The notes: a model not told the origin generated them from the sequence alone. A stretch of DNA of 15,025 bases from Baffinella frigidus (GCA_026770585.1 MU646774.1:179788-194812), one strand, 5' to 3'. Positions 5,953 through 12,199 are shown, counted from the first letter of the stretch. Made by a program: numbers and translations.

Positions 5953-6047
5953 TGATGTGATCCGAAAGGAAGCATGTTTTTTTTGCAGGTAAGTTCCAGT
6001 GTCCGCCTATATGTTAGGAGCTCGAAGAACCTAAAGGACCTAAAGGA
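5953..6047 (-). repeat. Inverted copy of the intron repeat at 3445-3594
   Basis: TGATGTGATCCGAAAGGAAG at the left and AAGTTCCAGTGTCCGCCTAT in the middle match the minus strand of 3594 down to 3445. The part between them has diverged: here it is a T run with GCAGGT, there GGGCCTTTCTGAAGGAC. So the element is dispersed, not only locally duplicated. Confidence 0.8.
5973..5994 (+). other. Combined acceptor-donor sequence
   Basis: TGTTTTTTTTGCAG is followed directly by GTAAGT. It is a strong acceptor and a strong donor in one site, the form known for recursive splicing. A strong donor also lies downstream (GAAG|GTGAGT at 6325), so 5989-6324 could be an exon, but its frame (SSKNLKDLKDSAKAGSKERK) is interrupted by a family B element and I do not recognise it. 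Confidence 0.4.
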
Positions 6048-6132
6048 CAGCGCCAAGGCCGGCAGCAAGGAGCGCAAGACTGCCTGCAGCTGGGGGGACT
6101 CCAGCCGGCGCTGGCGTCCCAGCGGTCTTAAG

Positions 6133-6241
6133 TACTGGCGTACCTCGCTCATACGAAAGCGCCTCCCCCTAGAACCGCACAGTAGGGACCTACGGTGGTC
6201 CGGGGGGGGGGGCAGTTTCTTGGGAGCGAGGTACCCCTGTA
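6133..6241. mobile_element. Foldback element, family B, copy 2
   Basis: The left arm is TACCTCGCTCATACGAAAGC and the right arm is TTTCTTGGGAGCGAGGTACC with CCTGTA after it. It is shorter and more diverged than the other two full copies. Confidence 0.8.
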
Positions 6242-6393
6242 GCACCAACTCCGTGGCAGTGCGGTGCGGTGCCACAGTTGCTGCCCGTCTTCTCAGTCTC
6301 CCTTACCTCCCTGCCCCATTGAAGGTGAGTAAAGAACGCGATAGCACCTGGTGCCAGCCGGTGGATGTCAACGATTGTAAGTAAAATATGCTA

Positions 6394-6555
6394 ATAGGGT
6401 AACTGACCAAAAAGGGGGTAGTTAGGCCTACGGAATTGCCTAGGACCTCCTACCGTAGGCCGAGACTTTTTGGTTCTGGGATTCCTCGGCCTACAGTAGG
6501 AGGTCCTAGGCAATGCCGTATGCCTAACTACCCCATTTTCAGGCCGTTGGCCTAT
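6394..6555. mobile_element. Foldback element, family A, copy 4, reverse orientation
   Basis: The left end is TAATAGGGTAACTG and the right end is GGCCTATGAATG. The loop is in the GAGACTTTTTGG orientation, and the right arm carries GTATGCC, the mark of the other end type. Confidence 0.88.
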
Positions 6556-6737
6556 GAATGCTCTCAACACATCTCTCCGTGACGCTTCTTCTCGATTTAG
6601 GGAGCAGGGTGACACCGGCGCCTTCAATCGGCGCACATACCCTCGCTGTTTATCGTATCGTTGAAGTGCCAATGGTAACCGGTCTTGGTTTTGATTGATA
6701 CCAACGTGGCCCACTATGCATTCCCCCCAAAAAGAGG

Positions 6738-6770
6738 CTAGAGCGTTTGCGGTAATTGTTGTCCGTTTTC
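6738..6770 (+). mobile_element. Solo arm of a family E foldback element
   Basis: CTAGAGCGTTTGCGGTAATT and GTTGTCCGTTTT match the outer arm of the complete element at 11465-11641. The arm stops exactly where the GA microsatellite begins. Confidence 0.8.
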
Positions 6771-6800
6771 GAGAGAGAGAGAAAGAGAGAGAGCGCGCGC

Positions 6801-6847
<47 letters not shown>

Positions 6848-6848
6848 C
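6771..6848. repeat. GA microsatellite
   Basis: GA repeats with GAAA and GCGC interruptions, directly after the solo family E arm and directly before TCGTTTATTGAAACCACCAT. Confidence 0.95.
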
Positions 6849-6875
6849 GAATCGTTTATTGAAACCACCATGCCC
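6849..6875 (+). repeat. Copy of a dispersed TTTATTGATACCA motif
   Basis: TTTATTGAAACCACCATGCC here resembles TTTGATTGATACCAACGTGG at 6688, GATCGATACCAACATGGCCA at 10033, TTTATCAATACCAGCACGGC at 11051, and the minus strand of 8499-8538 (TTGTTGATACCACGCCGG). Confidence 0.5.
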
Positions 6876-6883
6876 ACACCACG

Positions 6884-6909
6884 TACCCCCCCGCGGGGGG
6901 GGGGGGGTG
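6884..6909. repeat. C/G homopolymer palindrome
   Basis: CCCCCCCGCGGGGGG followed by further G residues. It could form a hairpin or a G-rich structure; the length is probably unstable. Confidence 0.7.
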
Positions 6910-7000
6910 CGCTCCAGGGCTCAGAAAAACACCACATTAGTCCACACAACTTCTCTCTTCTCTTTTTTATTACTCTCGATACAGGTCCTAGGTAGGCCCT

Positions 7001-7122
7001 TACAGGGGTGCCTCGCTCATAAGAACCCCCCCCCCCCCTAGGACCCTACAGTAGGCCCATGCCTAGGGCCCTATGGTGGTCCTAGGGGGTGGGCATTTTA
7101 TTATGAGCGAGGTACCCCTGTA
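7001..7122. mobile_element. Foldback element, family B, copy 3
   Basis: The ends are TACAGGGGTGCCTCGCTCAT and ATGAGCGAGGTACCCCTGTA. The inner arms are a C run and a G-rich run, and the loop contains AGTAGGCCCATGCCTAGGG. Confidence 0.88.
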
Positions 7123-7300
7123 GGTCCTTAAGCCTTGCGTTGGGTGATACAAAACCTCACAACTTGTGTACTAGATGAGTCCCGAATTAACGAACAGTCC
7201 CGAATAACCTAACAAGCTTTCTAGGCCCTTGATCCTTGAGTTGAGTGATGCAAAAGTCTGTACTCACAACTTGTTGGTGTAGCGGACCAGTCCTGCGGCG
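7123..7300. repeat. Diverged direct duplication
   Basis: CCTTAAGCCTTGCGTTGGGT with ACTTGTGTACTAGATGAGTC (about 7127-7190) corresponds to CCTTGATCCTTGAGTTGAGT with ACTTGTTGGTGTAGCGGACC (about 7229-7290). The units are about 100 bases apart. No gene is seen. Confidence 0.6.
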
Positions 7301-7334
7301 GGCCTCCCCCCTCGACAGTGCGTCCACCACCTGT

Positions 7335-7575
7335 TTCAGGGTTTAGGGTTTAGGGTTTGGGGGTTGGGGTTTAGGGTTTATGGTTTAGGGTTTAGGGTTT
7401 AGGGTTTTGGGTTTAGGGTTTGGGGGTTTAGGGTTTATGGTTTAGGGTTCAGGGTTCAGGGTTTGGGGTTTAGGGTTTGGGGTTTGGGGTTTGGGGTTTG
7501 GGGTTTAGGGTTTAGGGTTTATGGTTTATGGTTTATGGTTTAGGGTTCGGGGTTCGGGGTTCGGGGTTTAAGGCT
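7335..7575 (+). repeat. Interstitial telomere-like block 1
   Basis: Degenerate tandem GGGTTTA with variants GGGTTTG, GGGTTCA, GGTTTAT. The TTTAGGG strand is plus. It grades into TTCGGGG at the right end. Confidence 0.95.
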
Positions 7576-7737
7576 GGGTGTAGGATTCAGTGAGAAGTGC
7601 GTTTATTACGGTTACTACCAGGAACAGCAGTGATTCGTCGCGAGAGGCTCTCTCGACTAATCTTCCGGTACGCCGTCTCCCGACTAATCACAGGACTACT
7701 GAAGGGACATAGATCGGGCTACAGGGGTTACTCGACA

Positions 7738-7866
7738 TTACGCAATGGCGTACAGGAAGGCGAGGGCACCGGCACCCAGCACCCCGAGCGCGACGCCCTT
7801 CCAACTCGGAGCAGCAGTGATTAGTCGCAAGAGGCGGGGTATACAGGAAGGCGAGGCGCCCTTATC
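7738..7866 (-). pseudogene. C-terminal hydrophobic-helix segment, copy 1
   Basis: On the minus strand the frame from about 7866 to TAA at 7738 ends TAAPSWKGVALGVLGAGALA then FLYAIA. The stretch VALGVLGAGALAFLYAIA is a good membrane helix with a positive residue before it. The same peptide is encoded, with silent and replacement changes, at 8011-8042 with 7839-7862 (interrupted) and at 8362-8410. I do not recognise the family. A C-terminal membrane anchor or the last helix of a transporter would fit. No start or clear acceptor is visible here, so it is either a last exon or a relic of one. Frames seen on the plus strand across this region run into the CT microsatellite and are not genes. Confidence 0.45.
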
Positions 7867-8042
7867 TCAGAAAAGGAGTTCTAAAACTCGTTTTTTGAAG
7901 TCAACCCCCCTTCAAATATGTCAACTTATTCTTTTCTCTACGCATAAGTTGACATATTTGAAGAGGAATTGGCTTGAGACAACGAGTTTGAGAACTCTTT
8001 TTCTGAGATATACCCAGCACCCCGAGCGCGACGCCCTCCCAA
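7839..8042 (-). pseudogene. C-terminal hydrophobic-helix segment, copy 2, split by a foldback element
   Basis: The 5' half (minus strand, 8042-8011) encodes APSWEGVALGVLG after TTTGCTCAG, a possible acceptor. The 3' half (7862-7839) continues GCGCCTCGCCTTCCTGTATA but in a shifted frame. A 148-base foldback lies between the halves. The two intact copies show what the site looked like before insertion. Confidence 0.65.
7863..8010. mobile_element. Foldback element, family I
   Basis: The ends are TATCTCAGAAAAGGAGTTCT and AGAACTCTTTTTCTGAGATA. The inner arms are TTCAAATATGTCAACTTAT and its exact complement. TA at both outer edges could be a target duplication or part of the arms. The disrupted host sequence is present uninterrupted at 7750-7800 and 8366-8410. 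Confidence 0.9.
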
Positions 8043-8126
8043 CTCGGAGCGCTGAGCAAATCCAGGGGGCTGACTTTCAAGCAAATTCAGGGGCCTGGCT
8101 ATCAAGCAGATTAGAAATGCACGTCT

Positions 8127-8163
<37 letters not shown>

Positions 8164-8354
8164 TCTCTCTCTATCTCTCTCTCTCGCTCGCTCTCTCTCT
8201 CTCTCTCGCGCGCGCACGCGCGCGCGCTCTCTCTCCCTATCTCGCTCGCTCTCTCTCTCGATCTATCTCGATCTCGCTCTCTCGCTCTCTCTCTCGCCCT
8301 ATCTCTCTCTCGCTCTCTCGCTCTCTCTTGCTCTCTCTCGCTCGCTCTCTCTCG
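8127..8354. repeat. CT microsatellite with CG alternations
   Basis: CT repeats with blocks of CGCGCG and CTAT or CGAT interruptions. It separates copies 2 and 3 of the hydrophobic-helix segment. Confidence 0.97.
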
Positions 8355-8361
8355 ATGGTGG

Positions 8362-8529
8362 GGCGTACAGGAAGGCGAGGGCGCCGGCACCCAGCACCCC
8401 GAGCGCGATGTAGAACCCCTGCCAGAGAACGCCGATTTGATCAATGATGGCACACGACCACAGCCATGAAGCGAGATGGGAGGAGGCGTAAGCCTCGGTG
8501 ACGGTGCATACATGGCGGCCGGCGTGGTA
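8362..8529 (-). pseudogene. C-terminal hydrophobic-helix segment, copy 3
   Basis: The minus-strand frame is open for 56 codons from a TGA at 8530. It reads EAYASSHLASWLWSCAIIDQ, then IGVLWQGFYIALGVLGAGAL and AFLYAP. Two hydrophobic stretches (WLWSCAII; IALGVLGAGALAFLYA) suggest a membrane protein. The part from IALG onward matches copies 1 and 2; the part before it does not, so the copies were joined to different upstream sequence. Downstream the frame runs into GA repeats with no donor that I can see. Whether it is an exon of a live gene or a relic is undecided. Confidence 0.45.
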
Positions 8530-8539
8530 TCAACAAAGG

Positions 8540-8602
8540 TCTCTCTCTCTCTCTCTATCTCGCTCTCTCTCTCTCTCTATCTGTCTCTCTCTCTCTCTCT
8601 CA
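8540..8602. repeat. CT microsatellite
   Basis: CT repeats with CTAT and CTGT interruptions. On the minus strand it is GA followed directly by ACCTTTGTTGATACCACGCC, a copy of the dispersed motif. Confidence 0.95.
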
Positions 8603-8677
8603 AGGGCCCTGGCAGCCTACAACACTCCGGGAGAGAGACCTTACCGCCAGGTGCCGATTTCCTGCCTAAACCAGGAG

Positions 8678-8955
8678 TGAATAAATTTACACCGGTTAAA
8701 CCAGGGGTGATTTCGTTAGGTTGCGAGCCTGACCTGGGAGAGGGGAGAGGAGGTCGACCCCACGGGGGGTAAATAAATTCACCGGTCAAACCAGGAGTGT
8801 TTTTTCAGGTTGCGAGCTTGACCTGCGAAAGGAGAGAGGAGGCCGCGTCGGGGGATGCGGCGGGCCGCGGGGCAAAATAAATTCGGCGGTTAAACCAGGG
8901 GTGGTTTCGTTAGGTTACGGACCTGGGAGAGGAGGGAGGAGGTCGACCCCGCGTC
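8678..8955. repeat. Tandem repeat, three units
   Basis: AATAAATT recurs at about 8681, 8769 and 8875. Each is followed by CCGGTTAAACCAGGGGTG or a close variant, then GTTAGGTTGCGAGCCTGACC and GGGAGAGGAGAGAGGAGG. Unit length is about 90-105 bases. No gene is seen. Confidence 0.85.
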
Positions 8956-8962
8956 CGAGCTT

Positions 8963-9001
8963 GGCCGCGCGTCAGGTTTCTCCGCCTCGGCCAGCAGCCT
9001 G
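8963..9001 (+). repeat. 39-base direct repeat, left copy
   Basis: GGCCGCGCGTCAGGTTTCTC followed by CGCCTCGGCCAGCAGCCTG. The second copy at 9283-9321 differs by one base, exactly 320 bases away. Confidence 0.92.
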
Positions 9002-9003
9002 CT

Positions 9004-9282
9004 CAATTATTTTTGGGGGTTTGGGGTCTAGGTCATGCTGGATTCGATCCAGACTCATCGCAATTTTCTCTGTCTCTCTCTCTGGGGTCTTGGGGTTTGG
9101 AATGTGGGGTTTAGGGTGTGTGGGGTGTGGGGTTTCGGGGGTGAGATTCAAGGTTTAGGGTTTAGGGTTCAGGGTTTAGGGTTTAGGGTTTAGGGATTAG
9201 GGTTTAGGGTTTCGGGATTAGGGTTTAGGGTTTAGGGTTCATGGGTTATGGGTTATGGTTTAGGGTTTCGGGTTTGGCGTCG
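9004..9282 (+). repeat. Interstitial telomere-like block 2
   Basis: GGGTTTAGGG variants on the plus strand, most regular at about 9150-9240. It includes a short non-telomeric insert at 9031-9070 that has a relative at 9638-9679. Confidence 0.93.
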
Positions 9283-9321
9283 GGCCGCGCGTCGGGTTTC
9301 TCCGCCTCGGCCAGCAGCCTG
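9283..9321 (+). repeat. 39-base direct repeat, right copy
   Basis: Matches 8963-9001 with one mismatch (GTCGGG for GTCAGG). It separates telomere-like blocks 2 and 3. Confidence 0.92.
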
Positions 9322-9618
9322 GTTGGATTTAGGGTTAAGGGTTTAGGGTTTGGGGTTTAGGGTTTAGGGTTTAGGGTTTGGGGTTTAGGGTTCAGGGTTT
9401 AGGGTTTGGGGTTAAGGAGTCAGGGTTTAGGAGTTAGAGTTTAGGATTTGGGGTTTGGGGTTTGGGGTATAGGGTTTAAGAGTTAGGGTTTGGGGTTTAG
9501 GGTTTGGGGTTTAGGGTTTAGGGTTTAGAATTGAGGGTTTGGGGTTTAGGGTTTAGGGTTTAGGGTTTAGGGTTTAGTGTTTAAGGTTTAGGGTTTAGGA
9601 TTTAGGGTTCGGGGTAGA
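9322..9618 (+). repeat. Interstitial telomere-like block 3
   Basis: A long run of GGGTTTAGGG and GGGTTTGGGG variants on the plus strand, with degenerate units such as GGAGTTAGAGTTTAGGATTT. Confidence 0.95.
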
Positions 9619-9637
9619 AGCCTGGCGAATATATGGT

Positions 9638-9679
9638 GGTCATGTTGGGTTCGATCCATAATCAACGCACTGTTTTCTC
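9638..9679 (+). repeat. Dispersed 40-base repeat with a tRNA B-box-like core
   Basis: GGTCATGTTGGGTTCGATCC with ATAATCAACGCACTGTTTTC after it; the copy at 9031-9070 reads GGTCATGCTGGATTCGATCC. GGTTCGATCC matches the internal promoter box of tRNA genes, but no tRNA fold or A box is found at the right distance. Confidence 0.55.
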
Positions 9680-9710
9680 CACATACAGTCCACCTACCCT
9701 AACACAGGCT

Positions 9711-9836
9711 ACCGTAACACATACTTACCCTCCACACATACTTCTTCGGCCGGCCCCCGATGTCCCCCTGCAAGGAAGTATGCCTGAAGGGTGGACACCA
9801 TAACGCATACCTACCCTCCACACATAGTCAATCAGT
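9711..9836 (+). repeat. Direct duplication, 86-base period
   Basis: TAACACATACTTACCCTCCA at 9715 and TAACGCATACCTACCCTCCA at 9801 each continue CACATA and then a CCGGCCCC-containing piece. No gene is seen. Confidence 0.75.
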
Positions 9837-9919
9837 CCGGCCCCGACGGGTATGTGTCAGGATAGGTCCACTGTAGGCTATGCATGGTTGCGCAGGGGCG
9901 ATAAGGGAGCCACCAGCAG

Positions 9920-10062
9920 GAGATGAAAGGTGCATTTAGCTTGTCCTACCGGTAGTGCGAAAGCTTGCCCGGTTCAGCTACCTTCTCAGTTCAAATCTCA
10001 CCGTGGTCAGAAGAGAAAGTGTGTTTATTACGGATCGATACCAACATGGCCACCATGTATTC
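9920..10062 (+). repeat. Possible SINE-like element with dispersed 3' motif
   Basis: The stretch TTAGCTTGTCCTACCGGTAG (from about 9938) and AGTTCAAATCTCACC (about 9989) resemble the A and B boxes of a tRNA-derived head. It is followed by GTGTTTATTACGGATCGATA with CCAACATGGCCACCATGTAT, a motif dispersed elsewhere in the window. The stems do not pair, so it is not a tRNA gene. No gene is visible in the neighbouring 9840-9920 stretch. Confidence 0.3.
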
Positions 10063-10140
10063 CCAGCCTGTTTCCAAGGCCCGCAAAGTACAATCCTGCG
10101 TGTGCCCTTTCTTCCAGCTGAAACATATCCGCGCATGTTA

Positions 10141-10292
10141 ATAGGGTAGCGGACTAAAACTGGGGTAGTTGGGCCTACGGTATTACCTAGGGTAGGCCGT
10201 AGGGTTTCTCGTAGGAGCCCCCCTAGGCCCCTACGGCCTACCGTAGTCAATACCGTAGGCCTAACTACCCCATTTTTAGTCCGGTAGCCTAT
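10141..10292. mobile_element. Foldback element, family A, copy 5, divergent core
   Basis: The left end is TTAATAGGGTAGCGG and the right end is GGTAGCCTATGAATG. The outer arms match family A, while the core (CTAGGGTAGGCCGTAGGG) is shorter and different. Confidence 0.85.
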
Positions 10293-10328
10293 GAATGTCC
10301 ATTGCATTCGTATGTTTACAACAACCTC

Positions 10329-10491
10329 ATAGGCTAACGGCATGAAATTGGGGGTAGTTAGGCATACGGCATTGCCTAGGACTTCCTACCGTAGGCCGAG
10401 ACGTTTTGGTCCTAGGATCCCTCGGCCTACGGTAGGAGGTCCTAGGCAATGCCGTATGCCTAACTACCCCATTTTCAGGCCGTTAGCCTAC
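10329..10491. mobile_element. Foldback element, family A, copy 6, symmetrised
   Basis: The left end is CTCATAGGCTAACGG and the right end, read inward, is TTCGTAGGCTAACGG. Both arms carry GGCATACGGCATTGCC. The other copies have two different arms, so this copy has two arms of the same type. It lies 36 bases after copy 5. Confidence 0.9.
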
Positions 10492-10511
10492 GAAACCGCG
10501 CACGGGACGGA

Positions 10512-11011
10512 AAGGGCATACAATATATGTACATGACATCAAATACATGTATAGGCTTTTCAACACATGTAATAGGCTGCATAATACATGTACAGGCTAC
10601 AAAATACATGTATAAGCAAGGCGTTGGCAACCCTAAAATACATGTATAGGCAAGGGATTGGCAACCCTAAAATACATGTATAGGCAAGGGGTTGGTCGCT
10701 GTCACTTCCTCCCATCTCGGGGTTTAAAATAAATGTTTATCTTTCTACAATACATGTTTAGGCTTTAAAATGCATGTATTGTTTTTGCAATACATGTGTC
10801 TAGGCTAGGCTATACAATACATGTCTAGGATAGGGGGGTTCACCGGTGTCGCTGCCTTCCATCTCAGGGCCAAGGCCATACAACACATGCATATGCTTTA
10901 CAATAGATGTACATGCTTTATAATAGATGACTATGCTTTACAATAGATGTATAGTCTCTACAATATGTAGGATAGGGGGTTCACCGGTCGCCGTCACTGC
11001 CTCCCATGCCA
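10512..11011. repeat. Minisatellite built on AATACATGTATAGGC, with a higher-order unit
   Basis: About fifteen units of roughly 16-24 bases contain the palindrome ACATGT or a variant, usually as AATACATGTATAGGC. A larger unit, GGGTTCACCGGTGTCGCTGC with CTTCCATCTCAGGG after it, recurs at about 10688, 10838 and 10978. No gene is seen. Confidence 0.9.
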
Positions 11012-11080
11012 GGGTCCTGCGGCCGAAAAGCGTTGGGTGTGAGAAAGACCTTTATCAATACCAGCACGGCCGCCATGTTC

Positions 11081-11242
11081 ATAGGCTAACGGCCTGAAAA
11101 TGGGGTAGTTAGGCATACGGCATTGCCTAGGACCTCGTACCGTAGGCCGAGGGATCCTAGGACCAAAAAGTCTCGGCCTACGGTAGGAGGTCCTAGGCAA
11201 TGTCGTAGGCCTAACTACCCCATTTTCAGGCCGTTACCCTAT
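11081..11242. mobile_element. Foldback element, family A, copy 7
   Basis: Almost identical to copies 1 and 2 and in the same orientation: ends CATAGGCTAACGG and CCGTTACCCTATTAA, loop GGGATCCTAGGACCAAAAAG. Confidence 0.9.
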
Positions 11243-11266
11243 TAATGTATGCCCCCTCCCCCCCAG

Positions 11267-11427
11267 ACCACACAGCGGGCTGCGAAGGGATTTTTGGGCA
11301 GCAAGTGCTCGGGTTTCAGTTACCTTATCCGTAGGAAGCCCTTTATGTCCCCACGGGTTGCCTACCATAGGGTCGTATGTCTGATCGCTTCTGGGTTATT
11401 CACGAATCCCTTCGTAGTCCGCTGCGA
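11267..11427. mobile_element. Foldback element, family G
   Basis: The left arm ACCACACAGCGGGCTGCGAA with GGGATT pairs with AATCCCTTCGTAGTCCGCTG at 11404. The left arm is related to the intron-3 repeat near 3170 and 3287. Confidence 0.65.
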
Positions 11428-11464
11428 GGGGGCACGGACCGCTGGCGGAATCAGACCGTTGGTC

Positions 11465-11641
11465 TAGAGCGTGTGCGGTAATTGTTGTCCATTTTGGACG
11501 TGCGGTTTCCCGGTTTCCCAGTTTTTTAAAATGTTGTAAAGGCCTTACAACATTTTAAATGGACACTTCTGGTACAAATGAAAACCGGAAAACCGGAAAA
11601 CCGCACGTCCAAAACGGACAACAATTACCGCAAACGCTCTA
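11465..11641. mobile_element. Foldback element, family E, complete
   Basis: The ends are TAGAGCGTGTGCGGTAATTG and CAATTACCGCAAACGCTCTA. Inner arms contain GTCCATTTTGGACGTGCGGT and repeated CCGGTTT or AAACCGG. The centre is an imperfect palindrome, AAAATGTTGTAAAGGCCTTA with CAACATTTT. It is non-coding. Confidence 0.92.
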
Positions 11642-11892
11642 CCTAGTTCTGCCAGGACTAGGGCCTAGAAGCCCCCTCCCTTGTGAATACGGGAATAGCA
11701 CCTCAGCGCTGGTGAGTTTGCCTGGAGCCTGCAGAGCGATTGGCCGAGCCCTGACCCCTGAGACGTTAATCCCTCACCTACAAACGCTCACGCCAACTCC
11801 TGACCCGTAACCCCCGCGGTGGAGCCTTGAGGTTTTAGGGTTTAGGTTTGCCTGGCGATGTGCAGGCCCCAGGCAACCCTCTTCGCGGCCCT
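11642..11892. other. No intact gene; partial tandem units
   Basis: It holds partial units of the downstream tandem repeat (TTTGCCTGGAGCCTGCAGAG at about 11717; TTTGCCTGGCGATGTGCAGG at about 11846) and a short TTTAGGG stretch at about 11832. CTGGTGAGT at 11709 is donor-like on the plus strand without a matching frame. Confidence 0.5.
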
Positions 11893-12006
11893 TCACAGAT
11901 TTAATCTCAGATTTGGGTGGGGATTGGAGCCATTTCTGCACAGCGCTTGGCACCCCAATTGGCAGTCCTTGAGGCACGCTTTGTCTGTGTTGTCCTTGCC
12001 TGGATA
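11893..12006 (-). CDS. Cysteine-rich segment gamma-1, candidate terminal exon
   Basis: On the minus strand it reads YPGKDNTDKACLKDCQLGCQ, then ALCRNGSNPHPNLRLNL and TGA at 11893. Four cysteines are spaced C-x3-C-x3-C-x3-C. Two related segments follow upstream (12200-12277 and 12486-12578), which read CPGKDNKDKACLKDCRVECQ and CPGKDDKDKACLKDCRVECQ. Differences among the three are a mix of silent (AAG/AAA, GCG/GCC) and conservative changes, and the cysteine ladder is kept in all, which supports this strand and frame over the overlapping frames. The first cysteine of the other copies is tyrosine here. It is the only gamma copy with a stop soon after, so it may be the gene's last exon. The acceptor is unclear (GAGGAAG|GTATCC is possible). 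Confidence 0.45.
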   Translation of the reverse strand, partial: YPGKDNTDKACLKDCQLGCQALCRNGSNPHPNLRLNL

Positions 12007-12009
12007 CCT

Positions 12010-12081
12010 TCCTCTCTGTCGCTGTCTCGCTCTGTCTCCGCTCTGTCTCTGTCGCTGTCTATTTCTGTCTGTCTGCCTATA

Positions 12082-12116
<35 letters not shown>

Positions 12117-12133
12117 GTCTGTCTCTGTCTCTA

Positions 12134-12175
<42 letters not shown>
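12010..12175. repeat. CTGT / CT microsatellite between gamma segments
   Basis: It runs from CTGTCGCTGTCTCG through CTGTCTGT repeats to pure CT. It forms the variable part of a tandem unit of about 270-290 bases. Confidence 0.95.
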
Positions 12176-12178
<3 letters not shown>

Positions 12179-12199
12179 TGTGAAAGGTGGAGCGTTTGC

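Noticed and set aside
5974-6384. 136-codon plus-strand frame with KNLKDLKDSAKAGSKERK
   Set aside because: It starts inside a splice-like T run and runs through a family B element. The short lysine-rich part might be exon, but nothing confirms it.
7745-8413. 222-codon plus-strand frame
   Set aside because: It runs through the CT microsatellite as SLSL and RARA repeats, and its flanks are the wrong strand for the conserved hydrophobic-helix peptide.
9930-10010. tRNA gene
   Set aside because: A-box-like and B-box-like pieces are present, but acceptor, D and T stems do not pair.
10342-10536. Small frames inside family A elements (TALPRTSYRRPR and relatives, on either strand)
   Set aside because: The same peptide recurs because the palindromic arm recurs; it is a translation of a non-coding foldback.
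10512-11011. CRISPR-like array
   Set aside because: The repeat units are short, variable and without unique spacers of even size, and the context is eukaryotic. It is a minisatellite.
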